A stretch of DNA of 64,000 nucleotides from contig CAYVVD010000007.1 of assembly GCA_964454975.1 (NCBI GenBank), positions 78,256 to 142,255 of the forward strand, read 5' to 3'. This stretch comes from CAYVVD01 sp964454975. GTDB taxonomy: Bacteria; Bacteroidota; Ignavibacteria; Kapaibacteriales; UBA2268. The translations under genes were made by a program, and so were the position numbers. A model generated the notes under the pieces. It was not told the DNA's origin. It worked only from the letters and a program-made list of their open reading frames with translations, and did no database searches. Each line of letters starts with the position of its first letter. The first letter of the stretch is position 1. Shown here one piece after another: positions 25,659 through 35,707 of this stretch.

Positions 25659-26411
25659 ATGATTAACAACAAAAAAACAGTCGTAGTGTTGCCGGCATAT
25701 AACGCCGAGAAAACACTCGAAAAAACATACAGGGAAATACCTTTTGATATCGTTGATGAGGTTGTCCTTGTTGATGACGCGAGCAACGATAAAACTATAG
25801 AGCTTGCCAAAAAGCTCGGAATCAAGCACGCACTCAGGCACGAAGAGAATAAAGGTTACGGTGGCAACCAGAAAACATGCTATAACAAGGCTCTCGAACT
25901 CGGCGCGGACATAGTTATAATGCTTCACCCGGATTACCAGTACACACCCCAGCTTGTCCCGTCAATGGCATACCTGATTGCAAATGATGTTTACCCTGTA
26001 GTACTTGGGAGCAGGATTCTTGGGAAAGGAGCGCTTACCGGTGGGATGCCAAAGTACAAGTACATCGCAAACCGCTTTCTTACTTTGTTCCAGAATGTTC
26101 TGATGAGCCAGAAGCTATCTGAATATCATACAGGTTACAGGGCATTTTCTGCTGAAGTGCTAAAAAAAATTAACTACGAAACAAATTCAGATGATTTTGT
26201 TTTTGATAACCAGATGCTTGCCCAGATTTTCTGGGAAGGATTTGAAATTGCTGAAATAACCTGCCCGACTAAGTATTTCAAAGAGGCTTCTTCGATTAAT
26301 TTCAAGAGGAGCGTCAAATACGGCTTCGGAGTTTTAAATACTTCAATTCAGTACCGAATGAGTAAATGGGGGATTGCCAAACCTGATATATTTAGTTCAA
26401 TAAAAAGCTGA
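25659..26411 (+). CDS. Family 2 glycosyltransferase (polyprenyl-phosphate sugar transferase type)
   Basis: The ATG at 25659 gives MINNKKTVVVLPAYNAEKTL, the usual GT2 start; an in-frame TTG nine codons upstream adds only hydrophobic residues and is unlikely. At 250 residues it is a GT-A fold enzyme with VLVDDASND, the metal-binding stretch MLHPDYQYTP, and GGMPKYKYIANRFLTLF followed by the acceptor-site motif YHTGYRAFSAEVL. These features resemble dolichol- or undecaprenyl-phosphate mannosyl/glucosyltransferases. No C-terminal membrane segments are present, so it is probably peripheral. It stands alone; the sugar is unknown. Confidence 0.88.
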   Translation: MINNKKTVVVLPAYNAEKTLEKTYREIPFDIVDEVVLVDDASNDKTIELAKKLGIKHALRHEENKGYGGNQKTCYNKALELGADIVIMLHPDYQYTPQLVPSMAYLIANDVYPVVLGSRILGKGALTGGMPKYKYIANRFLTLFQNVLMSQKLSEYHTGYRAFSAEVLKKINYETNSDDFVFDNQMLAQIFWEGFEIAEITCPTKYFKEASSINFKRSVKYGFGVLNTSIQYRMSKWGIAKPDIFSSIKS

Positions 26412-26434
26412 TAATATGAAATTTATTGAATAAA

Positions 26435-26463
26435 ATCCGGGATTTTAATTTCAGTCCGGATTA
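26435..26463. terminator. Weak intergenic hairpin between convergent genes
   Basis: AATCCGG and CCGGATT pair across a 15-base loop in the space between the glycosyltransferase and trkH, which end towards each other. It could serve both strands but lacks a T-run. Confidence 0.4.
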
Positions 26464-26535
26464 TTGCGAGTGATACTTTTGGCTGTAATTTATAATCTCA
26501 GATACTGAAATTTGTCAATTCCAACTACCGGATCA

Positions 26536-27984
26536 TTATTTTTTCCAATAAGTCGGCGAGAGAAGGATTATCACCGTGAATATTTCAAGCCTGCCTGCGA
26601 GCATCAGAAATGAGAGATACCATTTTACGATTTCCGGCATGAACCCGTAATTTTCAGTTGGGCCTACCATGCCTATCCCCGGCCCTATATTATTAATTGT
26701 TGCTACGACAGCGCCAATGGATGTATTTAAATCAAGCCCGAATAAGGTAAATATCAATACAGAAAATGCAGCAATCATTATAAACACGATAAAAAAACCG
26801 GCAATATTAGCCATTGTTTGCCTGTCCACATCAATATTACCCAATCTTACAGGGACAACTGCATTGGGATGGATAAGCCTCTTAATTTCTGAGTACACAA
26901 ATTGAACAAGGATAAACACACGTAGTACTTTCATACCACCGCCGGTTGAACCTGCACAACCGCCAACAAACATAAGCAGTATTAAAATCACCTGGGAACT
27001 AAGAGGCCATTGCTCATAATCAGCTGTTCCATAACCTGTGGTCGTGAGCAACGAAACAACCTGGAAGAGGGAATACCGGAGAGTATCAAAAACAGAATCG
27101 TAAGCCGAGCCAAAAATATCTATAGATATTATAATAGTTGCAATGACAATAATCGATATAAAAAATTTAAATTCATCGTTCTTGTAGATGGAACTGAAAT
27201 TCCCTTTGAGTATCCTAAAATGCAACGAAAAGTTTGTTCCGGCGATTATCATGAACACAATTATTATATAGTCAAAATATGCGCTGTTGAATGAAGCAAC
27301 ACTGGTATTTTTTGTAGAAAAACCGCCTGTAGCAAGAGTACCGAATGTGTGTGTAAGGCTGTCAAAAAGATTCATACCACCCAGCATCAGGAGGCCTGTT
27401 TCAGCTATAGTGAAAAGAAGGTAAACACCCCAGAGAATTTTTGCTGTTTCTGTTACACGCGGGCTTAGCTTGTCGGCAATCGGACCGGGTACTTCGGCTT
27501 TGAAAAGCTGCATGCCTCCGACACCCAGGAATGGAAGAATGGCAACTGAAAGTACGATAATTCCCATACCGCCGAGCCAATGGGTAAAACTTCGCCAAAA
27601 AAGGATTCCTTTGGGGAGTCCTTCTATATCGCTAAGTATCGAAGCGCCGGTAGTGGTAAAACCTGACATTGTTTCGAAAAATGCATCCGTGTAAGAAGGG
27701 ATTGCACCTGATATTACAAACGGCAACGCTCCAAACAATGACAGTGACAGCCATCCTAATGTTACTACTGCAAATCCTTCCTTTGGCCTTAAATCCTCAT
27801 TCTTTTTACGTCTAAAAATTAAAAAAGCTAATGCTCCTGTTATAAAGCAAACTCCGGAGCTGATAAAAAACGCCGACTGGTCTCCGCTGTTGTAATAATA
27901 TGAAAATGGAAGAGGAGTTAGAAGTGCCCATCCGAGAAAAAGGAGCAAAATACCTATTATCCTGAGTATGAGATTGTAATTCAT
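26536..27984 (-). CDS. trkH: TrkH-family potassium uptake protein
   Basis: This is a 482-residue inner-membrane protein with four pore-loop repeats of the Trk/Ktr/HKT superfamily. The filter motifs are visible in order: GFTTTGASIL, LATGGFSTKN, TTTGYGTADY and NNIGPGIGMVGP, each with the central glycine that lines the K+ path. The N-terminal pair of helices before the first repeat is typical of TrkH. It forms the channel-like translocator whose activity is controlled by TrkA. Its ATG lies five bases after the end of trkA, so the two are one operon with trkA first. Confidence 0.95.
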   Translation of the reverse strand: MNYNLILRIIGILLLFLGWALLTPLPFSYYYNSGDQSAFFISSGVCFITGALAFLIFRRKKNEDLRPKEGFAVVTLGWLSLSLFGALPFVISGAIPSYTDAFFETMSGFTTTGASILSDIEGLPKGILFWRSFTHWLGGMGIIVLSVAILPFLGVGGMQLFKAEVPGPIADKLSPRVTETAKILWGVYLLFTIAETGLLMLGGMNLFDSLTHTFGTLATGGFSTKNTSVASFNSAYFDYIIIVFMIIAGTNFSLHFRILKGNFSSIYKNDEFKFFISIIVIATIIISIDIFGSAYDSVFDTLRYSLFQVVSLLTTTGYGTADYEQWPLSSQVILILLMFVGGCAGSTGGGMKVLRVFILVQFVYSEIKRLIHPNAVVPVRLGNIDVDRQTMANIAGFFIVFIMIAAFSVLIFTLFGLDLNTSIGAVVATINNIGPGIGMVGPTENYGFMPEIVKWYLSFLMLAGRLEIFTVIILLSPTYWKK

Positions 27985-27988
27985 TCCA

Positions 27989-29338
27989 TCAGAAAAATTT
28001 TTCTACAGATGCTTTTGCTTTTGGGAGCGAAAATACGATCACCTTGTCAGCAGGTTCAATCATTGTTGTTCCTGTGGGGATCACAAGACTGTTGTCAGGC
28101 TTAATAATAGCCCCCAGGATTGCATTTTGAGGAAATTTAAGTTCCATCACAGGTTTGCGGGTAATCCTCGACCCTTTAACGGCTATATATTCTGTAATCT
28201 CAGCATCAACTCCCGGCAACTCGGCATAAAATGCCACCTGGCTGCTGCGGATAATCTTCTGCACTTCGTTAACAGTTATCTGCTCCTTGCTTACCACAGC
28301 ATCCATACCAATCGTATGTGTTAAGGGCAGATACTCCTGCTTGCGGAGCAGTGTGATTGTGCGGGGGACGCGCATGTGCCTTGCAACAATGCTTGATATA
28401 ATATTGGTTTCGTCATCGCCAGTTAAGGCAATAAACTCGTCCATATCCGGCAGGCCTTCAGAAACCAGCAAGTCAACATCCGAACCGTCTCCTTTAAGAA
28501 CAAGAGATTTCCCAAGATTGGATGCTAATTCGATTGATTTCTGTTCATTTTGTTCTATAATTTTGATATTAATCTCTTTTTCGAGTTCCTGTGCAACAAA
28601 ACGCCCAATTTGTCCTCCACCTATTATCATAATGTTTTCAACCCGGGTGTCCTTTTTGCCCAAGTATTCTAGAGCATCTGACATATATTCAGGGGAACTG
28701 ATCATGAACATCTGGTCTCCACGGATGAACATGTCATCGCCACGCGGTATAATGGTAAACTGTCCGCGCTTGATTGCAATGATACGAATCGGGGGATTAC
28801 CATACCTGGTGCCAAGTTCTTTGAGCGGAGTGTTCAATATTGGAGTTTCCCTGTCGAGTCTGATTCCCACTAATTGAATCTTTCCATCATGAAATTTCAC
28901 TATATCCGTTGCGCTTGCCTGCCTGATAAGGCTTACAATGGAATTGGCTGCAAGCAACTCAGGTTGGATATAATAATTGGGAGCAAATTGAGTGTTCCTG
29001 AGGATGAAATCATTTGAGATAAATTCGGAGTTTCGAACTCTCGCAATCGTTGTTTCAACACCATATTGTTTTGCAATTGCGCAGGTAAGGATATTACCCT
29101 CGTCATTGTTTGTCAGTGCCGCAATTACATCCATTTCCCGGATATTTGCTTCCTCAAGGGTTGATTGGCTAGTTCCTGAACCGGTGATAACATAAGCATC
29201 TATATGCTGTTTCACATACCGGGCTTTTTCAGGGTCGGATTCTATGATCGTAATGTCGTATTGTTCCTCTGAGAGCCTTCGGGCAAGCTGGTAGCCTATT
29301 TCACCTGCTCCTGTAATCAGTATGTTCAGGTTCTTCAT
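27989..29338 (-). CDS. trkA: Trk potassium uptake regulatory subunit TrkA
   Basis: The 449 residues hold two RCK units in tandem, each with a Rossmann NAD(H)-binding part and a C-terminal TrkA_C part. The first nucleotide motif is TGAGEIGYQLA at 9-19, the second IGGGQIGRFVAQEL near residue 240; acidic ends of the second strand (IIESDPEKA, IIEQNEQKS) suit NAD binding. TrkA sits on the cytoplasmic face of TrkH and gates it by nucleotide binding. It is the first gene of the trkA-trkH pair. Confidence 0.95.
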   Translation of the reverse strand: MKNLNILITGAGEIGYQLARRLSEEQYDITIIESDPEKARYVKQHIDAYVITGSGTSQSTLEEANIREMDVIAALTNNDEGNILTCAIAKQYGVETTIARVRNSEFISNDFILRNTQFAPNYYIQPELLAANSIVSLIRQASATDIVKFHDGKIQLVGIRLDRETPILNTPLKELGTRYGNPPIRIIAIKRGQFTIIPRGDDMFIRGDQMFMISSPEYMSDALEYLGKKDTRVENIMIIGGGQIGRFVAQELEKEINIKIIEQNEQKSIELASNLGKSLVLKGDGSDVDLLVSEGLPDMDEFIALTGDDETNIISSIVARHMRVPRTITLLRKQEYLPLTHTIGMDAVVSKEQITVNEVQKIIRSSQVAFYAELPGVDAEITEYIAVKGSRITRKPVMELKFPQNAILGAIIKPDNSLVIPTGTTMIEPADKVIVFSLPKAKASVEKFF

Positions 29339-29990
29339 AAATTCAGATAAATTAAAATCAAATTTACAATTTTTATAATTGACTGAAACAATGCAATTAA
29401 TTGAATAAAAAAAATGATGTCGTAGTTTCTACTCTTCGCTGTCATTGTTATTACTTAATTGTGTCACAGTTTGTACTACATCAAAATGAATTCAAAGTGA
29501 ATTTGAGGATAAAAAATTAGAATGTGAATTCATTAACTGCTAATAATTAAACAAAATTAAGCTGATTTTCTCTTAGAAATCGCATTTTAACAATAACGAT
29601 TTTATTTAAATCGAGCAAAATAAAACCCTGAAACAATTGAACTTATCAGGAGTTTCAGAATATTATCTATTAAGTGCCAGAGATGTTAAAACTTCACAAC
29701 GTGTTCATTTAGCTTATTCCTTGCAGAAGACGGCCAAAATTCTCCACAAAAAAAATGTTTGTATTTATATAACCGATACGATAAATTGTAAGGTACTAAA
29801 TGAAAGAACGGAATTACCTGACAGGAAATTTACGCAATACAAGTGAAAAATGGGTGAGCGATTGTTTGGAATTGATTACGAAACTATCCATGAACCCTTG
29901 CAAATACGCAGGAATAATGCCCAATACATTCAATCTTACATTTAAATCGAATTTGATTATTATTTATAAGCGCAATATGAGGGATTAATT
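29339..29990. other. Long AT-rich intergenic region, no supported gene
   Basis: About 650 bases lie between the divergent trkA and envelope-cluster genes and should hold both promoters. Two short plus-strand frames (29637-29846 and 29800-29988) overlap each other, lack ribosome-binding sites and have no recognisable protein features. I saw no tRNA, repeat or clear hairpin. Confidence 0.5.
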
Positions 29991-32297
29991 ATGTCGAAAG
30001 GTGGCGGAGCCGGAAAGGTTTACTTCGTACTTTACCTCGCGGTAGTTCTCGAACTGCTGATTATCATTGTAGAGAGGGATGAAGCCGAAGAGAGCCTTCA
30101 CAAAAAGCAAAAAGAAACTATGCGCATAGTCGAGAGCATCCTGTCGCAGTTGCAGGCAGGCTCAGGCTCGGAAGGTATTAACACACGTCCGCAGGACGAA
30201 ATTACTTTGCCCCCGCCGGGTATCAATATGAAGGAAGTATTTGGCACTGAAATTAAATCCTTCAGAAAGTATATTGTGGAGGTTGGTGTTACTGATGTTT
30301 CAGCTTCTATTAAGAAAAAGGAAGATGAATCAGAAAAGGAATACCTCCAAAGGATGCAGACGCTTGTCAAACTTGCCAACGTTGCTGAACTTGAGTACCA
30401 GGTATTTTACAATGAAAGCCAGGACCCATCGGAACCACCTACATTCTTATCACCGGACGAGATTGATGATTTGAAAATTGATTTTGTTGAGATTGAACCC
30501 GGAGATATTATTGAAAATGACATGGGGGATGTCTGGGAATTCCTTGGTGTTAGGAAACTTGTTCTTGATGATGAAGCCACATTTAACAAGCTTGACCTTA
30601 ATAAAGTATCGCTCGAGGCTATCGAGCCTGTCTATCCTTCTGAAAAGGTGATTCACAAAGGGCCGGGCTTTTCACCAAAAGATATCAACCCCGACAGTAC
30701 TTTTTACTATTCTCATGCAGAAAGCCTTAAAAATACAAAAATAGCTGATGCAGGTATGCAGAAGCGTTCCTTTATTGTCTATTTCCAGCCTCCTGACAAA
30801 GCCGGCTGGTATAAGCTGCGATTCTCTTCCAGGACAAATAAAATCCTCGGCTTAAGAAAAGAAGCAAGCCAGGAAGAATACATTGATGATGAAACAACTG
30901 TTAACATTGGTACAGTTCAATTGACTGTAAAATCACTTGAGCAGGTACGCAAAAGCCTGGAATCTACACTTGAGAAATTTGACCTGCCTGCGCAAGTTGT
31001 AATGCTTGAAGAAGACGGGCTTGAAAAATTTAACCGGCAAATGTCAGAGGCCCGCCAAAGAATTCTTAACGAGGACGAGGCTGTTGACCTGATGAATAAA
31101 TTCAGCCTTTACAGCTACATTGCCAAGCTTCTGACACCGGGCATGTCCAGGTATTTCGACCAGAATAAAGGCAAAATCGAATTTAATATCCGTGTAACCA
31201 AACCAACACCACAGACTGTTGACCCGATTATTGCTGTTGCAAATGAAATCCACCGCTTCGATGCAATTCAGCCGCAGTTCAGGATTTCGATTGCTCCATT
31301 CAGGGAAGGGCAGAACCAGTTGCAAGGCTTGGTTTATAACGCATCAGAAGGAACTACCAGCGAACCTATTGCACGTGTTGAATTTATAGAAGCCGGCGAA
31401 TCCGTTGATGTAGAAGGTAAGGGGAAAGACTTCTTCGCGAGGATTGACCAGATACTGAGCGCTGCGCAGAGCGGCGGGCCGAGAAAATACCTCGTGAAAC
31501 TTGTGCACTCCCTCCAGGGTAAAGTAGCCGATACGACAGCTGAACTAACAATCTACCCGGCTATGGTCGAAGATGAAGTTACAAAGCTTGCGAACTTGTT
31601 TGAAGCAAGAGCTGCATATGGTAACTATTTCATATTCAACTATATACCGCCCTCTGGCAACAAGATTTTGCCTGAGCAATTCTGCTATAAATTTGTGACT
31701 GACGGCGATCCACAACCAAGAGGATGCGAACGTGGTTATTCTGCGGACAGGGATGATAATCTTTTCTTCGGCGTAAACTCCAAGAAAGCATCTCTTGAGA
31801 TTGTCTGGAAAGACCCGATTAGCGACCAGGAAGTTCCAATCTTCCCGAAGAAAGAAGTAAGCATTCGCCAGAATGAACCGAAAATACTTGTCAATCAGGC
31901 AAGTGAAAACATTGGCGGTTCCCAGGACAGGATTAAAGTCAGAATTGTTAATATCAAGATAAAGCCGCCGGACATAGGTGTTCAGGATGATAGTAAAACT
32001 GCAAAAATTGATGTTGAAGTTGACGTAGAAAAAGTACGTGTTTCCAAAAACTACAAATTGGCAGGTAAACCTTCGTTTACTATAAAAGATGAAGTGATGA
32101 CAATCGAATTTGACCTTGTTGGCGAACCCGACGAAGAGGGCTGGGCTAAAGGTTCTGTTGATGTAAGTATTGTAGCTTATGCCACGAACCCCGTGAACGG
32201 AGTCAGATCAACTATTCCTGCGAGGAAAACTTTACCGATTTCAATCAGGAAAAAATTCGACTTGTTCCAGAACGATTTTATGAATCCGTACCGTTAA
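29991..32297 (+). CDS. Inner-membrane-anchored periplasmic protein of an envelope cluster
   Basis: This 768-residue protein has a short cytoplasmic start (MSKGGGAGK), one membrane helix (VYFVLYLAVVLELLIIIV, about 10-27) and a large, beta-rich periplasmic part. The region around 380-560 reads like consecutive Ig-like domains (FRISIAPFREGQNQLQGLVY; ARVEFIEAGESVDVE). The topology, the size class and the downstream outer-membrane genes recall GldM/PorM of the T9SS, but I cannot see a convincing GldM sequence signature. It may be a distant GldM-like periplasmic column or an unrelated trans-envelope protein. It leads an apparent three-gene operon. Confidence 0.65.
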   Translation: MSKGGGAGKVYFVLYLAVVLELLIIIVERDEAEESLHKKQKETMRIVESILSQLQAGSGSEGINTRPQDEITLPPPGINMKEVFGTEIKSFRKYIVEVGVTDVSASIKKKEDESEKEYLQRMQTLVKLANVAELEYQVFYNESQDPSEPPTFLSPDEIDDLKIDFVEIEPGDIIENDMGDVWEFLGVRKLVLDDEATFNKLDLNKVSLEAIEPVYPSEKVIHKGPGFSPKDINPDSTFYYSHAESLKNTKIADAGMQKRSFIVYFQPPDKAGWYKLRFSSRTNKILGLRKEASQEEYIDDETTVNIGTVQLTVKSLEQVRKSLESTLEKFDLPAQVVMLEEDGLEKFNRQMSEARQRILNEDEAVDLMNKFSLYSYIAKLLTPGMSRYFDQNKGKIEFNIRVTKPTPQTVDPIIAVANEIHRFDAIQPQFRISIAPFREGQNQLQGLVYNASEGTTSEPIARVEFIEAGESVDVEGKGKDFFARIDQILSAAQSGGPRKYLVKLVHSLQGKVADTTAELTIYPAMVEDEVTKLANLFEARAAYGNYFIFNYIPPSGNKILPEQFCYKFVTDGDPQPRGCERGYSADRDDNLFFGVNSKKASLEIVWKDPISDQEVPIFPKKEVSIRQNEPKILVNQASENIGGSQDRIKVRIVNIKIKPPDIGVQDDSKTAKIDVEVDVEKVRVSKNYKLAGKPSFTIKDEVMTIEFDLVGEPDEEGWAKGSVDVSIVAYATNPVNGVRSTIPARKTLPISIRKKFDLFQNDFMNPYR

Positions 32298-32336
32298 TTC
32301 GAAAGTGAAATTGAATAATAAATCCGGGAAATAAGG

Positions 32337-34088
32337 ATGAAGAAACCAGCAATATTTATGATGATTTTGGCGCTTTCATTAGCGGCTGTTCCTGCAATAT
32401 CGCAGAATAACATGCCGACTAACGATGAGATTGCTAAAGTTCTTCAAAGTTTTAAGAACTACAGGTTTGGCGCCATAAGCATGTACGAAGTGATTGACGT
32501 AACAGAGCTTAAAGAATGGCGCAAAATAAGGTTCAGTAAATCTGATGCTGTAAGCCAGGAAGAGTCTGCAGAATGTATTAAGCAGCTGGAAACTGGTGTT
32601 GACGAATTGATTAGAAATGGCGCTGAAGAAGAAAAAACAATGAATGATATCATTGAAAATATCATTACTGAAGGATATGCTTTACCCGAAAGAGATGTTC
32701 TGGAGTGTGCATACCAATACTACGTAGAACAATTCCTTGGACCAAAGGAAGAATTAGTTTTAAGAGCTTATATGGTAACTTCGAGGCCCCCAAAAATAGG
32801 GACTATTCCTGACACAATAGTTGGTCTCCTTTTCTCTGAAAAACCATTTGAAGAATCATCCGGCGAATTGAAGCCAAACCTCGAAACTGTTCCGTCTGAA
32901 GACGTTATGTCAGTTGATTTCCTAAAAGAAGAGAAACTCGATGAAACAAAGTACGGTTACAGGACACTATATGACCTTCTGTACGCTTACTTCATCCAGG
33001 GCAACGTACAGGACAAATCGATGGAAGCCAAAGGCATTTCCAGTGATATCCGCTTCTTTGCAGAAAAACCCGGCCAGACACTACCTCTTATCAACGGCGA
33101 AATCATCAGCTCGATGGATGTTCAGAAGTTCATGAGGATAAGCGAAGGCCAGCCGATAAATTACCATGAAAATACACAGGAACTCCTTATAAGCCCCGAC
33201 CAGGTGAAATGGACAAAATTCTCACCTGTTTATGTCAGGGATGCAACGGGTAAGCTAAGGAAAGATTCGCTCGGCAACCTGCTCATTGACTACCGTTACC
33301 CGGCCAATGCATTCCTGCCTGATTTCGGGCTTGAAATGAAATATGGAATCGATGAGCTTTATTATCCCTCTTTCTGGAGCGAAAGGATGACAATCAGTGC
33401 TCTTTGGGATAATGTAAAATTTGGTGTAATCCTGCCTACAAACGGCTGGTCGTCTTTCTCAACGGACATCTTTGACCAGCAGCGCATGCTGACACATGCC
33501 GGTATCGGAATTGCAGGCCAACTCGACTTCCCGTTTGTACTAATTCCCGAAAGTGGTATTTTCCACCTTGGTTTCGGCTACGTATTTGGCAATGCTGAAA
33601 TAAGCGAATACAAAAACAGAAACCTGGACCCGGATATCTTTGTCACAAACCAGTTCGACAATGATTATTTAATCAGGGCACACGGGCAGTTGCATTATAC
33701 ATTCGGCATTTCTGTTGATGATGATTACTACCTTCGTTTTGGCATGGGAGGAACAATTTACACAATGGAACGCTGGTATAATATGCTGGAAACCACTGAA
33801 GAAGAAAACAAAGTTGTATTCAAGGAACTTGATTCCGAGACTGTTGGGGGAGTTTCAGGAAAAATTGAGTTTATGGCAACAAACACCACGACTCCTTATG
33901 GAGGAAGCATACAATACTTTGATGAATCGCTTGGTATAAATGCCTGGCTCCAGGTGCCGATTATTGAAGATGCACTTGTGCTAAGGCTTGACGCTAATGG
34001 ATATGTCACAGCATTTAAAGAAAACTTGCGCGATTGGGAAAGGTCGAGTGTGATTATTCCAATGGCAAGGTTTATTGTGATTTTCTGA
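32337..34088 (+). CDS. Outer-membrane beta-barrel protein with periplasmic head
   Basis: This 583-residue protein has a signal peptide (MKKPAIFMMILALSLAAVPA) and an N-terminal, largely helical part of about 210 residues (YRFGAISMYEVIDVTELKEW; DVLECAYQYYVEQFLG). From about residue 300 onward come amphipathic strands with many aromatic ends, for example LTHAGIGIAGQLDFPFVLI and FHLGFGYVFGNAEI, and the chain ends in a Phe (ARFIVIF), the usual last residue of a BAM-assembled barrel. I do not recognise the family. It starts 39 bases after the inner-membrane-anchored gene. The helical head may contact that protein, by analogy with GldM-GldN. Confidence 0.68.
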   Translation: MKKPAIFMMILALSLAAVPAISQNNMPTNDEIAKVLQSFKNYRFGAISMYEVIDVTELKEWRKIRFSKSDAVSQEESAECIKQLETGVDELIRNGAEEEKTMNDIIENIITEGYALPERDVLECAYQYYVEQFLGPKEELVLRAYMVTSRPPKIGTIPDTIVGLLFSEKPFEESSGELKPNLETVPSEDVMSVDFLKEEKLDETKYGYRTLYDLLYAYFIQGNVQDKSMEAKGISSDIRFFAEKPGQTLPLINGEIISSMDVQKFMRISEGQPINYHENTQELLISPDQVKWTKFSPVYVRDATGKLRKDSLGNLLIDYRYPANAFLPDFGLEMKYGIDELYYPSFWSERMTISALWDNVKFGVILPTNGWSSFSTDIFDQQRMLTHAGIGIAGQLDFPFVLIPESGIFHLGFGYVFGNAEISEYKNRNLDPDIFVTNQFDNDYLIRAHGQLHYTFGISVDDDYYLRFGMGGTIYTMERWYNMLETTEEENKVVFKELDSETVGGVSGKIEFMATNTTTPYGGSIQYFDESLGINAWLQVPIIEDALVLRLDANGYVTAFKENLRDWERSSVIIPMARFIVIF

Positions 34089-34136
34089 TTAAATTGTGTA
34101 CGATTAGGTTGAAATAATAATAAAGAAGTTGAGCGT

Positions 34137-35591
34137 ATGAAAAAGACACTCTCGATATTGTTCCTTGCAATTGCGCTGGTATTTGCTCTCGGAATAGAAA
34201 AAGTATCAGCCCAAAAAATGAGCATAATTGACTCTTTGAACACTATTGATCCGGAATTAAGAAAGATATTCCCCCGCTGGAAAGTATGCGAACCCGATCT
34301 CCAATTCCAGATTTACCAGGCATTTGTATTGCTTGGTTACAACAAAAACAATCTTAATATGCAAAGCGTTGAGGTTCTTTCTGCGCCTCGCAGCTTCAGG
34401 GACAGGTATTATGATATCCTGTTGATTACTTGCGGCGAAGAATCAATGAATGCGAGGATGATAGATGACCAGATAAAAACACTATCTGATTATCTTTCCG
34501 GCAAGAAGATTTATGACAGGCGTAAATTTGGCGACAGGTCTGCCCAGGGCGAAAGGACTTACTGCTTTGTTGACATTCCTCCGGAAATACCCGTTAATAA
34601 TGACCAGGCTATTGCAATACAGGATTACCTCGAACCTACAGATGTTACACAGGCATTTTCTATTTCTTTGTTCGAGCAATCACTTAAGCTTGGCGAAAGC
34701 GGATTCTGGGTAAAGAACATCTACGGCAACGACCAGGTTGGCTATCCATTCTGGGCAGCAGGGGAAGCAAAAGTAATCCTTAAAAGGCCGCTTTACACAA
34801 ATCTTAATTCTAATACAAGAGAAAGTTTCCCTTATCTGATTAATGCTTATCTGGGTGGCGGTTACAGGATAACTTCCGGTATCAACGAGGATGGAGGTAT
34901 ATTAAGCTGGCTTCCGGAAAGAAAGTTGAATAACGGGCCTGGTGGTAAGCTTATTGCCGGACTGGATGTAAATATGCCATTCCATCCGCAGTCAGGTGTC
35001 CATTTCAATATCGAAATTCCTTTCCAAAGTATTGATCAGGACAAGATTGAAGTAAGTAAATACGCAATGATGCCCGCACCTTTCTCTGCAGGAATTCCAA
35101 TTAATGATCCCAGGTATGAGACAGACTCAGTTGAGGCAGTTGCTCCTATACTGGGAACTACAGGCCAGTTTACATTTTTCTACCACTGGTGGATTAATAG
35201 GGAAGACAACCCCGAAAACTACTTCAGGTTTGACCTTGGTGTAAGCTATGCTGAAGTTCAGAACTATGCTGTTATATTCCATGACGACACTACAGAAGGT
35301 GTTTTTCATCATTACCTTGATAAAAAAGGTATTCCCGGCCTTAGGTTCTATCATCCTAAAGAATTCGGTGACTGGGTATTTGCTAAAATGGAATATCGCA
35401 ACCAGGCTGCATTCCCGTTTGGGGTAAGCGTCCAGTATTCGAACCAATTGCTCCTTGCAAGAGCTTACATGCCGCTGATTGGCAACTGGTTCCTTCTCGA
35501 AGGAAAGTATGCACAGCCTCTCAGGAGTGCCAGACCTTATGAAACCGAGCATTTCTTCGTGATTTCTCCTATACTGCGAATTACGATATAA
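34137..35591 (+). CDS. Outer-membrane beta-barrel protein, unknown function
   Basis: This 484-residue protein has a signal peptide (MKKTLSILFLAIALVFALG) and a helical N-terminal segment, then a strand-rich C-terminal half with repeated aromatic/polar alternation (FPYLINAYLGGGYRITSGI; NYFRFDLGVSYAEVQNYAV) ending in ISPILRITI. It resembles the preceding gene in plan but not clearly in sequence, so the two may form a hetero-oligomer in the outer membrane. It lies 48 bases after its neighbour and is followed by a strong terminator. No named family recognised. Confidence 0.65.
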   Translation: MKKTLSILFLAIALVFALGIEKVSAQKMSIIDSLNTIDPELRKIFPRWKVCEPDLQFQIYQAFVLLGYNKNNLNMQSVEVLSAPRSFRDRYYDILLITCGEESMNARMIDDQIKTLSDYLSGKKIYDRRKFGDRSAQGERTYCFVDIPPEIPVNNDQAIAIQDYLEPTDVTQAFSISLFEQSLKLGESGFWVKNIYGNDQVGYPFWAAGEAKVILKRPLYTNLNSNTRESFPYLINAYLGGGYRITSGINEDGGILSWLPERKLNNGPGGKLIAGLDVNMPFHPQSGVHFNIEIPFQSIDQDKIEVSKYAMMPAPFSAGIPINDPRYETDSVEAVAPILGTTGQFTFFYHWWINREDNPENYFRFDLGVSYAEVQNYAVIFHDDTTEGVFHHYLDKKGIPGLRFYHPKEFGDWVFAKMEYRNQAAFPFGVSVQYSNQLLLARAYMPLIGNWFLLEGKYAQPLRSARPYETEHFFVISPILRITI

Positions 35592-35613
35592 GAGGATAAA
35601 TAAATTTGGAAAT

Positions 35614-35656
35614 ACCCCCTAACATTCTTAAAATTGTGTTGGGGGGTTCTTTTTTT
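35614..35656 (+). terminator. Rho-independent terminator of the envelope operon
   Basis: An 11-base-pair stem (ACCCCCTAACA with TGTTGGGGGGT, one G-T pair) with a 12-base loop is followed by CTTTTTTT. It ends the three-gene operon and sets the vWA-OmpA gene apart. Confidence 0.88.
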
Positions 35657-35707
35657 GAACAAAAACAGTTTTAAGCAGCCAGTGGTTGCTATTGCAGGAT
35701 ATTGGGG

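Noticed and set aside
29637..29988. Two small genes in the trkA-envelope intergenic region
   Set aside because: The frames overlap each other out of phase, lack ribosome-binding sites and show no protein features.
29991..32297. Definite assignment as gldM
   Set aside because: Only the topology and context agree; I could not find the sequence signatures of GldM, and gldK/gldL are not upstream.
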